A program made the translations under genes and the position numbers. Of a DNA stretch of 35,268 nt, positions 1 to 8,338 are shown piece after piece; position 1 is the first letter of the stretch; every line of letters begins with the position of its first letter. The notes under the pieces were generated by a model that saw only the letters and a list, made by a program, of their open reading frames with translations, searched no databases and was not told where the DNA came from. Source of the stretch: Acidobacteriota bacterium (GTDB taxonomy: Bacteria; Acidobacteriota; Terriglobia; Bryobacterales; Bryobacteraceae); the NCBI GenBank assembly GCA_026394075.1, contig JAPKYX010000161.1, forward strand, positions 1-35,268. Direction: 5' to 3'.

Positions 1-2475
1 CACCGCGCGCACTACTGGTTGGACGCGGCCCGCTATGGTGACACGCACGGCATCCACGTCGACAACTACCGCGAGATGTGGCCCTACCGCGATTGGGTGA
101 TCCAGGCCTACAACCGCAACCTGACCTTTGACCAGTTCACCGTTGAGCAACTGGCCGGCGATCTGCTGCCTAACCCGACTCTTGAGCAACGCGTCGCCAC
201 CGGCTTCCACCGCAACAACGTCACCACCAACGAAGCCGGCTTGATCGAAGACGAGTATGCCGAGATCTACGCCAAGGATCGCGCGGACACCACCGGCGCC
301 GTCTGGCTGGGCATGACGGTGGGCTGCGCCACCTGCCACGATCACAAGTTCGACCCCATCCCGCAAAAGGACTTCTACGCCCTGGGCGCCTACTTCCGCA
401 ACACCACCCAACGCGTGATGGACGACAACATCCCCGATACACCGCCCATCGTGCTGGTGCCGGCGCTTGAGGATCGCGAGAGGTGGCCGCAAGTTAGCGC
501 GCGTTTGGGAGAGCTCCGCACCACCATGGCCAAGGCCCGCCAGCAGGAGCCGGCCGCCTTTGCGCAGTGGCTCTCTAGTGCACGGCCCACGGACGCCCGG
601 CCGCTTGACGCGGCCAGCGAGTGGTTCACCGCCAACCTGGCCAAGTTGGCCGACGGAGCCAAGCAAGCCAAGATGGCCGAATCGAACATCGCGGGCCGGA
701 CCGCGCTCACCTTTGTCGAAAACGAAGGCTTGCCTGTACCCAATAGCCCCAAGCTCGACGCTGACAAGCCGTTCACCATCGCCATTGACTTCCTCTTCCC
801 TAAGGCCGAACAAGGCTACACGCTCGCCTCGCAACAGGTGACCGTGAAGGACCCGGTGTTGGGCGACAAGACGCAAGGCTGGGTGATCAACGTCGGTGGC
901 CGCGTGGTGGGCATGAATATCTGGGGCGACAACGGGCAGAACATTGAGATCCGTGCCGCGCACCTGGAGCAGATCAAGCACGGCACCTGGAACCACCTGG
1001 TGGTCACTTATGACGGCAGCCGCCACCAATCCGGCTTGGGCATGTTCCTGAATGGCCGCGCCATCAATACGCAAGGCCGCGGCAATCAGAACGTGGTCCT
1101 GAAAGGCGCCATCGCCATTGACCAACCGCTGCTGCTCGGCCGGTCTTTGAAAGACGGCGCGATTGCTGACTTCCGCGTCATCAACCGCGTCATCAATGAG
1201 AGCGAAGCCTACCTGCTGAGCCGCTGGACCGCGATTGAAGCCGCGCTCCGCCGCCCGGCATCGAGCGCTGCGGACCGTGAGGCGCTGCTGGTCTACTACT
1301 TGTCCAAGCAAGACCCGGCGTTCGGCAAACTGGCCGGCGAGCTGACCACATTGAACCTGGAAGCCCGCGCCATCACCCGCCGCGGCGCAATCACGCACGT
1401 CATGAATGAGCGGATGGACCAGATGCCGTCCGCCAACATCCTCTTCCGAGGCGCCTATGACCAGAAGCGCGCCAAGGTGGAAGCGTCCACGCCGACCGTG
1501 CTGCCGCCCATGCCCGCCGATCTGCCGAACAACCGGCTGGGCTTTGCGAAGTGGCTGATGCGCCCCGAGAATCCGATGACCGCTCGCGTCACCGCCAACC
1601 GCATGTGGCAGGAAGTCTTCGGCACGGGCATCGTCAAAACCACCGACGATTTCGGCAGCCAGGGCGAACCGCCGACGCACCAGGAACTGCTCGACTGGCT
1701 GGCGGTGGACTTCCGCGAGAACGGCTGGGACATGAAGCGGTTCTACAAGCAACTGCTGCTGTCGGCCACCTATCAGCAGGCCGCCGTGACCACGCCGGTC
1801 AAGCTGGCCAAGGACCCCGAGAACCGGCTGCTCAGCCGTGGGCCGCGCTTCCGCATGGATGCCGAAATGATTCGCGACTACGCGCTCTCCTCCGGCGGCT
1901 TGCTCAACCTGAAGGTAGGCGGCCCCAGCGTCAAGCCGTATCAGCCGGAAGGCGTTTGGGAAGCGGTGGCGATGGTGGGCTCAAACACCCGCTTCTACCA
2001 GCGTGATGGCGGCGACAAGCTTTACCGCCGCAGCCTCTACACGTTTATCAAGCGCAGCGCTCCGCCAGCGAGCCTCGATATCTTCAACGCCCCTTCCCGC
2101 GAATCCTGCACGGTTCGCCGGGAGCGCACCAACACGCCGCTGCAAGCGCTGGTCACTATGAACGATACGCAGTTCATGGAAGCTGCTCGCAACCTGGCGC
2201 AGCAGGCTTATGTGGCCGCGCCGGTGCTGGATGGGCGGCTGGATTTCATGACCGCCAACCTGCTCGCCCGGCCGCTGGAAGGCGCAGAACGGCAGGTGGC
2301 GATGAAGGCTTACCGCGAATACGCCGCCTACTACGACACGCATCCCAAGGATGCGATGAAGCTACTGCAGGTAGGCGAGAAGCCCGCTGAGCGGGCGCCG
2401 GACATGATCGTTTCCGCCGCGCTCACCATGCTGGCGCATCAGTTGTTGAACCTGGATGAGGTGCTGACCAAGTGA
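1..2475 (+). CDS. DUF1549/LamG/DUF1553 domain protein (PSD1-type), 5' end outside window
   Basis: The open frame is already running at base 1, so the start and any N-terminal cytochrome-like domain lie upstream. The first ~150 visible residues match DUF1549: a conserved RYGDTHG start, then YRDWVIQAYNRNL, FDQFTVEQLAGDLLP and a CATCHDHKFDP motif, which is a CxxCH as in a haem site. Residues ~220-400 look like a concanavalin/LamG domain (WVINVGG, WNHLVVTYDG, MFLNGRAI). From ~510 to the end it matches DUF1553 (NRLGFAKWL, NPMTARVTANRMWQEVFGTGIV, RRSLYTFIKR, RRERTNTPLQALVTMND). Such proteins are abundant in Planctomycetes, Verrucomicrobia and Solibacter-type acidobacteria, are exported, and pair with DUF1501 proteins; the substrate is unknown, though polysaccharide use is often suggested. 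Its stop overlaps the next start by 4 nt, so the two are coupled. Family assignment is firm, function is not. Confidence 0.93.
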   Translation, partial: HRAHYWLDAARYGDTHGIHVDNYREMWPYRDWVIQAYNRNLTFDQFTVEQLAGDLLPNPTLEQRVATGFHRNNVTTNEAGLIEDEYAEIYAKDRADTTGAVWLGMTVGCATCHDHKFDPIPQKDFYALGAYFRNTTQRVMDDNIPDTPPIVLVPALEDRERWPQVSARLGELRTTMAKARQQEPAAFAQWLSSARPTDARPLDAASEWFTANLAKLADGAKQAKMAESNIAGRTALTFVENEGLPVPNSPKLDADKPFTIAIDFLFPKAEQGYTLASQQVTVKDPVLGDKTQGWVINVGGRVVGMNIWGDNGQNIEIRAAHLEQIKHGTWNHLVVTYDGSRHQSGLGMFLNGRAINTQGRGNQNVVLKGAIAIDQPLLLGRSLKDGAIADFRVINRVINESEAYLLSRWTAIEAALRRPASSAADREALLVYYLSKQDPAFGKLAGELTTLNLEARAITRRGAITHVMNERMDQMPSANILFRGAYDQKRAKVEASTPTVLPPMPADLPNNRLGFAKWLMRPENPMTARVTANRMWQEVFGTGIVKTTDDFGSQGEPPTHQELLDWLAVDFRENGWDMKRFYKQLLLSATYQQAAVTTPVKLAKDPENRLLSRGPRFRMDAEMIRDYALSSGGLLNLKVGGPSVKPYQPEGVWEAVAMVGSNTRFYQRDGGDKLYRRSLYTFIKRSAPPASLDIFNAPSRESCTVRRERTNTPLQALVTMNDTQFMEAARNLAQQAYVAAPVLDGRLDFMTANLLARPLEGAERQVAMKAYREYAAYYDTHPKDAMKLLQVGEKPAERAPDMIVSAALTMLAHQLLNLDEVLTK

Positions 2476-3956
2476 GAAACCACGACGCGATTGACGTGAT
2501 CGCCGCGCAGATGGCGCAGGAAGAATCGCGCCGCCAGTTCTTTGGGCGCGGCATCCAGGGCATTGGCGCTCTGGCGCTCGGCAGCCTGCTGGGGCAGGAA
2601 GCACGCGGAGCAACAGAGGCGAAGGTGATCGGTGGCCTGCCCGGCCTGCCGCACTTTGCGCCCAAAGCCAAACGCTGCATCTACCTCCACATGGTGGGCG
2701 CGCCGCCGCAGATCGACCTGTTCGACTACAAGCCCGGCATGAAGGACTACTTCGACAAAGATCTGCCGGAGTCGATCCGCCAGGGCCAGCGCCTCACCAC
2801 CATGACCAGCGGCCAAAGCCGCTTCCCGATTGCACCGTCGGTGTTCAAGTTCGCCCAGCACGGCAAGAGCGGCACCTGGCTCTCGGAGCTGCTGCCCTAC
2901 ACCGCCAAGATGGTGGACGACATCGCGCTGATCCGCACCATGCACACCGAGGCGATCAACCACGAACCGGCCATCACGTTTTTCCAGACCGGCAACATGA
3001 TCGCCGGTCGGCCCTGCATCGGCAGTTGGGTCAGCTATGGCTTGGGCAGCATGAACTCCGACCTGCCTTCGTTTGTGGTGCTGCAAGCCAAGCACACCCA
3101 TCCGCGCTCCAATGTCCAAGCCATCTCAGCCCGCTTGTGGAGCGCTGGCTTCTTGAGCGGCCAGTATTCCGGCGTCGGCCTCCGCAGCGGTGGCGATCCG
3201 GTGCTGTTCATCAACAACCCCGATGGCGTGCCCATGGAGATGCGCCGCAAGATGCTGGATGCGCTGGGTGAGATGAACCAGCAGACCTTCCAGAAGCTTT
3301 CTGATCCCGAAACCAAGACGCGTATCGCGCAGTATGAAATGGCGTTCCGCATGCAATCGTCGGTGCCGGAGTTGACCGATGTGACGAAGGAGCCCGACAG
3401 CACCTACGCGCTCTACGGCGAAGAAGCGAAGAAGCCCGGCACGTTCGCCCAAACCTGCCTGATGGCGCGGCGGCTGGCGGAGCGCAACGTGCGCTTCATC
3501 CAGGTCTACCACCGCGGCTGGGATGTGCACGGCAGCTTGCCGGAAGTATTGCCCAGCCAGTGCAAGGACGTCGATCAAGGTGCCTACGCGCTGGTGCAGG
3601 ATTTGAAACAGCGCGGCATGCTGGACGACACGCTGGTGATCTTTGCCGGCGAATTCGGCCGCACCATCTATTCGCAAGGTAAGCTGACGGCCACCGATTA
3701 CGGCCGCGACCATCACCCGCGCTGCTTCAGCCTCTGGATGGCCGGCGGCGGCATCAAGGGCGGCGTGGTCCACGGCACCACCGACGAGTTCAGCTACAAC
3801 ATCACTGAAAACCCCGTCCACGTGCGGGATTTCCAGGCCACCATCATGCACCTGTTCGGCCTGGACCACGACCGGTTCTCCTACAAGTATCAGGGCCTGG
3901 ACGTAAAACTGACCGGTGTCGAAAAGGCGTCGGTTGTGAAAGCAATTCTGGCGTAG
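2472..3956 (+). CDS. DUF1501 protein, Tat-exported sulfatase-like
   Basis: A 494-residue protein starting at a GTG that overlaps the TGA of the preceding gene (GTGA), indicating translational coupling. The N-terminus carries a twin-arginine signal, SRRQFFG at residues 19-25, followed by a hydrophobic stretch (GIGALALGSLLG), so export through Tat is likely. The body matches DUF1501, distantly related to the alkaline phosphatase/sulfatase superfamily: YLHMVGAPPQIDLFDYKP near residue 70, HTEAINHEPA, a central DVHGSLPEV segment, and the C-terminal VIFAGEFGRT, GRDHHPRCFSLWMAGGGIKGG and HLFGLDHDRFSYKYQG motifs. DUF1501 proteins almost always accompany a DUF1549/DUF1553 protein, as here. The catalytic activity of the family is not established. 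Residues that could bind metal (GEFGRT, RDHHP) are present, so nothing suggests a broken copy. Confidence 0.93.
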   Translation: MRNHDAIDVIAAQMAQEESRRQFFGRGIQGIGALALGSLLGQEARGATEAKVIGGLPGLPHFAPKAKRCIYLHMVGAPPQIDLFDYKPGMKDYFDKDLPESIRQGQRLTTMTSGQSRFPIAPSVFKFAQHGKSGTWLSELLPYTAKMVDDIALIRTMHTEAINHEPAITFFQTGNMIAGRPCIGSWVSYGLGSMNSDLPSFVVLQAKHTHPRSNVQAISARLWSAGFLSGQYSGVGLRSGGDPVLFINNPDGVPMEMRRKMLDALGEMNQQTFQKLSDPETKTRIAQYEMAFRMQSSVPELTDVTKEPDSTYALYGEEAKKPGTFAQTCLMARRLAERNVRFIQVYHRGWDVHGSLPEVLPSQCKDVDQGAYALVQDLKQRGMLDDTLVIFAGEFGRTIYSQGKLTATDYGRDHHPRCFSLWMAGGGIKGGVVHGTTDEFSYNITENPVHVRDFQATIMHLFGLDHDRFSYKYQGLDVKLTGVEKASVVKAILA

Positions 3957-4225
3957 GCCGAAGAAGCTCCCAGCTGACCGCACGGAGCTGGACCTCTTCA
4001 ACGCAACGAAGCGCTTAAATCACAAGCGGTGGCTGATCGTTAGCAAAGGCACCCGCGTTCACTGCACCTACGGCGCCGCAGCAGGGGCGTAGCGCCAATA
4101 CTTGCTGCTTCTTTATTCGTTCAAGCCATTCACTCGGCGGAGCGTGCCCGGTCGGTTTCACGTCCTGTTCTGCCCCCTCATGGCCGATTTTGGGGGCCCG
4201 CCCGGGGTGGTAATTTTAGTACAGA
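3957..4225. other. Intergenic region with an unexplained open frame
   Basis: This 269-nt gap separates the DUF1501 gene from the cytochrome gene. One plus-strand frame (3940-4092) is open for 50 codons and reads like protein (for example TELDLFNATKRLNHKRWLIV) but has no ATG, GTG or TTG start, so it may be a gene remnant or chance. A weak GGCGC/GCGCC inverted repeat lies at 4072-4096. Just before the next ATG is TAATTT (4211-4216), a possible -10 box about 9 nt from the start codon, with no convincing -35 or Shine-Dalgarno. I see no RNA gene here. Confidence 0.4.
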
Positions 4226-5692
4226 ATGATGCGATTTGCGGTTGGGTTATCGGTGTTGGTTGTGGTGGCGAACGGGCAAGGTTTTAAGCCTGAGATTCCG
4301 AAGGTCTGGGATGACGAAGCGGTGGAGCGGTTTGAGTTGCCGCTGGCCCACCGGGATCGCTCGCCGAAGCACATGAGCTCCCAGGAATACTATGCGCTGA
4401 AGGTGCGACCGATCTACAAAACCTACCCGATGTATGAGCCGGGCAAGGAACCGTCCGGGTATCTCGAATGGCTGAAGCAGCAGGAGCCGCAAGTGGTGTT
4501 TGACCCGGCCCAGCTGAAGTCCAAAGAAGACTGGATTGCCGCCGGAAAGCTGGTGTTTGAGCACGAGCCCCTGGTGTTTCCGTACCGGCCGGGTGAGACG
4601 TTTTTCAGGAATCCATTGCCGGCTTCGAAGGAAGGGGTCCTGCCGCCGTTTATCCCGGGCAACCAATTCATCATTCGCAAAAAGGGCGTGCTGGAGATTG
4701 GCATCAATTCTTGTGCCGGTTGCCACACGCGGGTGATGCCGGATGGGAGCTATCTTGCTGGCGCGCAGGGGGTGGTGGATTTCCGTCGGGATGAAGCGGC
4801 GATTCAGCGGGCGAAGGATGTGAAGCCGGAAGTGCTGGCGCGGCGGCAGGAGGCGGCCTGGGTTCTGTATGGCACGCCCTGGTTAGAGAGCAAAGAAAAG
4901 TTCTTGGAACGGATGTCGAAAGAAGAGTTGGCGCGGCAAGTGGCTGCGCTGCATTCGGGCGTGATTGCGCGGCAAGGGACCAGCGGTAGCCACCCGCCTC
5001 ATATTCCGTCGTTGATTGGCGTGAAGAATCACAAGTATCTGGACTCGACTGGATTTGCGCGGCATCGCTCGATTGGCGACTTGGCGCGTTATGCGGTGAC
5101 CAATCAGGGTCTCGATACGCTGGCCCATTATGGCGGTTTTCAGCCGAGTGCGAACGAGACTCCCTTTAGCGCAGAGAAGGGGACGCGCTACAGCGATGAG
5201 CAGCTGTATGCTTTGGCACTCTACATCTATTCGCTGGAGGCACCGAAGAATCCGAACCCGGTGGATGATTTGGCCAAGCGTGGGCAGAAGGTGTTCTCGC
5301 AACAGGGTTGTGCTGGGTGCCACAATCCTCCGCTTTATACGAACAACAAGCTGACGGTGGACAAGGGATTTGTGGTGCCGGCGGACTTGCGCAAGAGCGA
5401 TGACATTCTCGATGTGAGTGTGGGCACGGATACGACGCTGGCGTTGAAGGCCCGGCGCGGGACGGGTTTCTATAAGGTGCCTTCGTTGCGCGGTGTCTGG
5501 TATCGCAATGCTTTTGGGCATGGCGGGTGGGCAGACACGCTGGAGGAATGGTTTGACCCTTCACGCGTCAAGAGCGACTATGTGCCGAAGGGCTACTGGA
5601 TGCAGCCGGGGCCGATCGAGGGCCACGAGTTCGGCTTGAAATTGTCGGCGGAGGACCGCAAGGCGCTGATTGCGTTTTTGAAGACGCTTTAG
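4226..5692 (+). CDS. Di-haem cytochrome c / cytochrome c peroxidase-like protein
   Basis: A 488-residue exported c-type cytochrome. The N-terminus is a short hydrophobic signal (FAVGLSVLVVVANGQG). Two CxxCH haem-binding motifs are visible: CAGCH in SCAGCHTRVMPDG near residue 166, and CAGCH in GCAGCHNPPLYTNN near residue 371. After the second motif comes KVPSLRGVWYRNAFGHGGWADTLEEWFDP, which parallels the KTPSLRNV...PYFHDG...TLEE signature of the C-terminal haem domain of di-haem cytochrome c peroxidases and MauG-like proteins. Here PYFHDG is altered to AFGHGG. It is longer than classical CcpA (~330-350 residues). A role as periplasmic peroxidase or electron carrier is plausible but the substrate is unknown. 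ATG 4226 is directly followed by a second ATG. It converges on pepA with only 9 nt between stops. Confidence 0.85.
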   Translation: MMRFAVGLSVLVVVANGQGFKPEIPKVWDDEAVERFELPLAHRDRSPKHMSSQEYYALKVRPIYKTYPMYEPGKEPSGYLEWLKQQEPQVVFDPAQLKSKEDWIAAGKLVFEHEPLVFPYRPGETFFRNPLPASKEGVLPPFIPGNQFIIRKKGVLEIGINSCAGCHTRVMPDGSYLAGAQGVVDFRRDEAAIQRAKDVKPEVLARRQEAAWVLYGTPWLESKEKFLERMSKEELARQVAALHSGVIARQGTSGSHPPHIPSLIGVKNHKYLDSTGFARHRSIGDLARYAVTNQGLDTLAHYGGFQPSANETPFSAEKGTRYSDEQLYALALYIYSLEAPKNPNPVDDLAKRGQKVFSQQGCAGCHNPPLYTNNKLTVDKGFVVPADLRKSDDILDVSVGTDTTLALKARRGTGFYKVPSLRGVWYRNAFGHGGWADTLEEWFDPSRVKSDYVPKGYWMQPGPIEGHEFGLKLSAEDRKALIAFLKTL

Positions 5693-5701
5693 GCGAATAG
5701 C

Positions 5702-7138
5702 CTACCAGTGCAGCGCGAGGTCGACAAAGGTGCGGACACCATAGCCGGTGGGGCCTTTGGCGAGGAAGGGCTTGGCTTCAGTGCTCCAGGCGGTGCTGGC
5801 GATGTCGAGATGCACCCAGGGCTTGCCTTCGGTCCACTCTTCCAGGAACTTGGCGGCGGTGATGGCACCGCCCGCGCGGCCGCCCGAGATGTTGGGCATG
5901 TCGGCATAGGCGCACTTCAGCAGTTCCTTGTACTCGTCATCCATCGGCATGGGCCACATCTTTTCGCCCTGCATCTTGGCTGACTTCAGCACGCGGTCGA
6001 GCAAAGGCTGATCGTTCGTGAACGCCCCGGCATTGACGGCTCCGAGAGCCACCCCAATGGCGCCCGTGAGTGTGGCGGCGTCAATCAAGTGCGTCGCGCC
6101 CTGGCGGATGGCCCAGGTGATGGCATCGATCAGGATCAGGCGGCCTTCAGCGTCGGTGTTCAGCACTTCCACCGTCTTGCCCGACAGAGACTTGACGATG
6201 TCGCCCGGCCGCTGCGCGCGGCTGCCGGGCATGTTTTCGACCGACGGAATGAAGGCGGTGACCGGAATGGAGGGCTTCAACTGCGCGATCGCCTGCATGG
6301 CCCCAAGGGCTGCCGCGCCGCCGCACATGTCGTACTTCATCTGCTCCATGCCGTCCGACGGCTTGATGGAGATGCCGCCCGTGTCGAAGGTGACGGCCTT
6401 GCCGACCAGCGCCAAGTGCACGCCTTCAACGGGCGCGGCCGGCGTGTAGCGGATCACCATGAACGTGGGCGGCTCGGCTGAGCCCTGCGCGACACCCAGC
6501 AGCGAGCCGAAGCCCAACTGCCGCATCCGGTCCTCATCCAGCACTTCACAATCGAGACCATAGGTGGCCGACATGGCGCGCGCCCGGGCAGCGAGCACGG
6601 TGGGCGTCAACAGATTGCCCGGCTCATTGGCCAGGTCGCGGGCGAAGTTCTGCGCTTCGCCGATGATGCGCGCGCGGTCGAGCGCAGCTTCAAGCGTGGG
6701 CGCGCCTTCCGGCACCACCGCCGTGAAGGTCTCCAGGTGCTTCGAATCCTTGTTCAGCTTGTGGATATCGGCTTCCCAGTCGCCCAGAATCGCCCCTTCG
6801 ACGGCCGCGCCCACATGCCCGGCTTCCGTCACGAGGGCAATCGATTTGATGGAGCGGGCCTTCAGCGTCCGCACCACGGAACCGGCCAGCTTGCGGGCAT
6901 CCGCGCTGGTGAACTTGTCCAGCTTCCCTGCCCCGGCCAGCACCAGCCGCTTGGCGGCGAATCCGGCGGGTTGCGGAATGACGGAAAGCTCTGCCGGCTT
7001 GCCGGTGAATTCGCCGGATGATTCCAGCTCGGCGATCCAGGGGTGCAGCGCGGTGGGCAGCTCTCCCTCGAAAACAGGGATCACCAGGGCATCAGCGGCA
7101 ACGCTAGCCGCGGCGGCGAGAGATAGTTGGACGTTCAT
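5702..7138 (-). CDS. pepA: Leucyl (cytosol) aminopeptidase, M17 family
   Basis: A 478-residue M17 aminopeptidase that removes N-terminal residues from peptides in the cytoplasm using two metal ions. The C-terminal catalytic domain is intact: the metal-binding Lys and Asp in VGKAVTFDTGGISIKPSDGMEQMKYDMCGGAA, and the family signature NTDAEGRLIL with its Asp, Glu and Arg. The N-terminal ~160 residues form the less conserved macro-like domain. Length is close to the usual ~480-500. No signal peptide is seen. It is the last gene of a minus-strand run after the pseudouridine synthase and smpB, 35 nt downstream of smpB, so cotranscription is likely. Some PepA proteins double as DNA-binding regulators; nothing here shows that. 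Confidence 0.97.
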   Translation of the reverse strand: MNVQLSLAAAASVAADALVIPVFEGELPTALHPWIAELESSGEFTGKPAELSVIPQPAGFAAKRLVLAGAGKLDKFTSADARKLAGSVVRTLKARSIKSIALVTEAGHVGAAVEGAILGDWEADIHKLNKDSKHLETFTAVVPEGAPTLEAALDRARIIGEAQNFARDLANEPGNLLTPTVLAARARAMSATYGLDCEVLDEDRMRQLGFGSLLGVAQGSAEPPTFMVIRYTPAAPVEGVHLALVGKAVTFDTGGISIKPSDGMEQMKYDMCGGAAALGAMQAIAQLKPSIPVTAFIPSVENMPGSRAQRPGDIVKSLSGKTVEVLNTDAEGRLILIDAITWAIRQGATHLIDAATLTGAIGVALGAVNAGAFTNDQPLLDRVLKSAKMQGEKMWPMPMDDEYKELLKCAYADMPNISGGRAGGAITAAKFLEEWTEGKPWVHLDIASTAWSTEAKPFLAKGPTGYGVRTFVDLALHW

Positions 7139-7173
7139 CGAAAGTGTTCCTCGAAAATTTGCCGGCCTGGAAA

Positions 7174-7644
7174 CTACTGGCGGTTCTTTTGGGCCATGGC
7201 TTGTTTGGCCTCGTCATTGGCTTCCTTGGCACGCTCAGAGGCGCGCTTGTCGTGAAGCTTTTTGCCCCGGCCGACGGCCAGTTCAATCTTGATTTTGCCG
7301 TTCTTCAGGTACATCTTGGTGGGGACAATCGTGAGCCCCTTTTGCTGAATGGCGGTGTGTAGCTTTTCAATCTCAGCCCGGTGCAGCAGCAACTTGCGCT
7401 CCCGCACGGGCAGGTGGTTGTAGATGTTGCCGTGGGAGTATTCGCTGATGTGCGCGTTTTTCAACCACGCCTCGTCCTTCAGGATGTCGGCGTAGGCGTC
7501 ACGCAGCTGGATGCGGCCCAGTTTGGCGGCCTTCACTTCGGTGCCGGTCAGCACCATGCCGGCCTCGTACTTGTCGATCAGCTCGTACTCGTGCCCGGCG
7601 CGGCGGTTGTCAGCGAGAATTTTGATGCCGGTAGCAGACTTCAA
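7174..7644 (-). CDS. smpB: SsrA-binding protein SmpB
   Basis: SmpB binds tmRNA and delivers it to stalled ribosomes for trans-translation. The protein shows the family pattern: [35 protein letters not shown] at the start, then [62 protein letters not shown], and the basic tail [20 protein letters not shown] needed for ribosome binding. The frame is open upstream to 7791, but that would overlap the preceding gene. I chose TTG at 7644 because it gives 156 residues, the normal SmpB length, and sits 16 nt after the upstream stop. Only a weak GGTG precedes it. pepA follows 35 nt later. The tmRNA gene (ssrA), often near smpB, is not seen here. Confidence 0.95.
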   Translation of the reverse strand: MKSATGIKILADNRRAGHEYELIDKYEAGMVLTGTEVKAAKLGRIQLRDAYADILKDEAWLKNAHISEYSHGNIYNHLPVRERKLLLHRAEIEKLHTAIQQKGLTIVPTKMYLKNGKIKIELAVGRGKKLHDKRASERAKEANDEAKQAMAQKNRQ

Positions 7645-7660
7645 TACACCAGGATAGCGC

Positions 7661-8272
7661 TCAGCGGCGGAAACTGCGCTTGGGCGGACCTTTCCGGGCC
7701 TCCGCTGCCTGCGGGCGAAGGGCCGCCATTTCGGGTGGAGTGAGGTGCCGCCATTTCCCCGGAGCCAGATCAGCCAATGCCAACGCTCCAATGGCGCACC
7801 GGATCAGCCGCAGCGTGGGGAAGCCGACAGCGGCGGTCATGCGCCGCACCTGGCGATTGCGCCCTTCAGTAAGCGTCAGCGCGATCCATCCATCTGGAAT
7901 TGATTGCCGGACACGAATCGGCGGATCTCGCGGGGCCACCGGCGGCGGTGGAATCCTGGCGGCCTGGGCGGGCCGGGACACGTAGTCTTGCACGGCCACC
8001 CCGCGTCGCAGCTGATCGAGCGCCCCATCGGTGATCTCGCCTTCCACCTGCACCCAGTAGGTCCGCGGGTGGGCAAACTTCGGGTCCGAGAGCCGGTGCT
8101 GCAGCGGGCCATCGTCGGTGAGCAGCATCAGCCCCTCGGAATCATGATCCAGTCGACCGACGGGATAGACGTCTGGAATGGCGATGAAATGACGAAGGGT
8201 CGGGCGCGTGCCGTCGCCCGAAAACTGGCTCAGGACGCCATACGGCTTGTGGAAAAGGAGATAAGTATGCAC
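7661..8272 (-). CDS. RsuA/RluE-family rRNA pseudouridine synthase
   Basis: An enzyme that isomerises a specific uridine in rRNA to pseudouridine. The catalytic Asp lies in [17 protein letters not shown], the RsuA/RluB/E/F signature. The N-terminal [18 protein letters not shown] and the later [22 protein letters not shown] are also typical. The protein starts directly at the catalytic domain with no S4 domain, as in RluE, which modifies 23S rRNA; RluE is the best guess but the exact target is not provable here. The frame is open to ATG 8350, which would run into the divergent secretin gene; GTG 8272 gives a family-like start ([12 protein letters not shown]). The C-terminus is a basic tail ([10 protein letters not shown]). 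It is first in the run with smpB and pepA. Confidence 0.9.
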   Translation of the reverse strand: MHTYLLFHKPYGVLSQFSGDGTRPTLRHFIAIPDVYPVGRLDHDSEGLMLLTDDGPLQHRLSDPKFAHPRTYWVQVEGEITDGALDQLRRGVAVQDYVSRPAQAARIPPPPVAPRDPPIRVRQSIPDGWIALTLTEGRNRQVRRMTAAVGFPTLRLIRCAIGALALADLAPGKWRHLTPPEMAALRPQAAEARKGPPKRSFRR

Positions 8273-8338
8273 GCCCGTGGACTTTGGCTCGTCAAATGAT
8301 ACGTGAAGCTGCGAGGACCCGTGACCGAGAATCTGACA

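Noticed and set aside
3126-4001. 291-codon open frame antisense to the DUF1501 gene
   Set aside because: The DUF1501 motifs on the plus strand are decisive; the antisense product is His/Val/Ala-rich with no motif.
4102-4287. 61-codon plus-strand open frame ahead of the cytochrome gene
   Set aside because: It overlaps the well-supported cytochrome start, has no recognisable motif or binding site, and its composition looks non-coding.
7645-7791. N-terminal extension of SmpB (49 residues)
   Set aside because: It would lie within the upstream pseudouridine synthase gene and has no similarity to SmpB; the TTG at 7644 gives the normal length.
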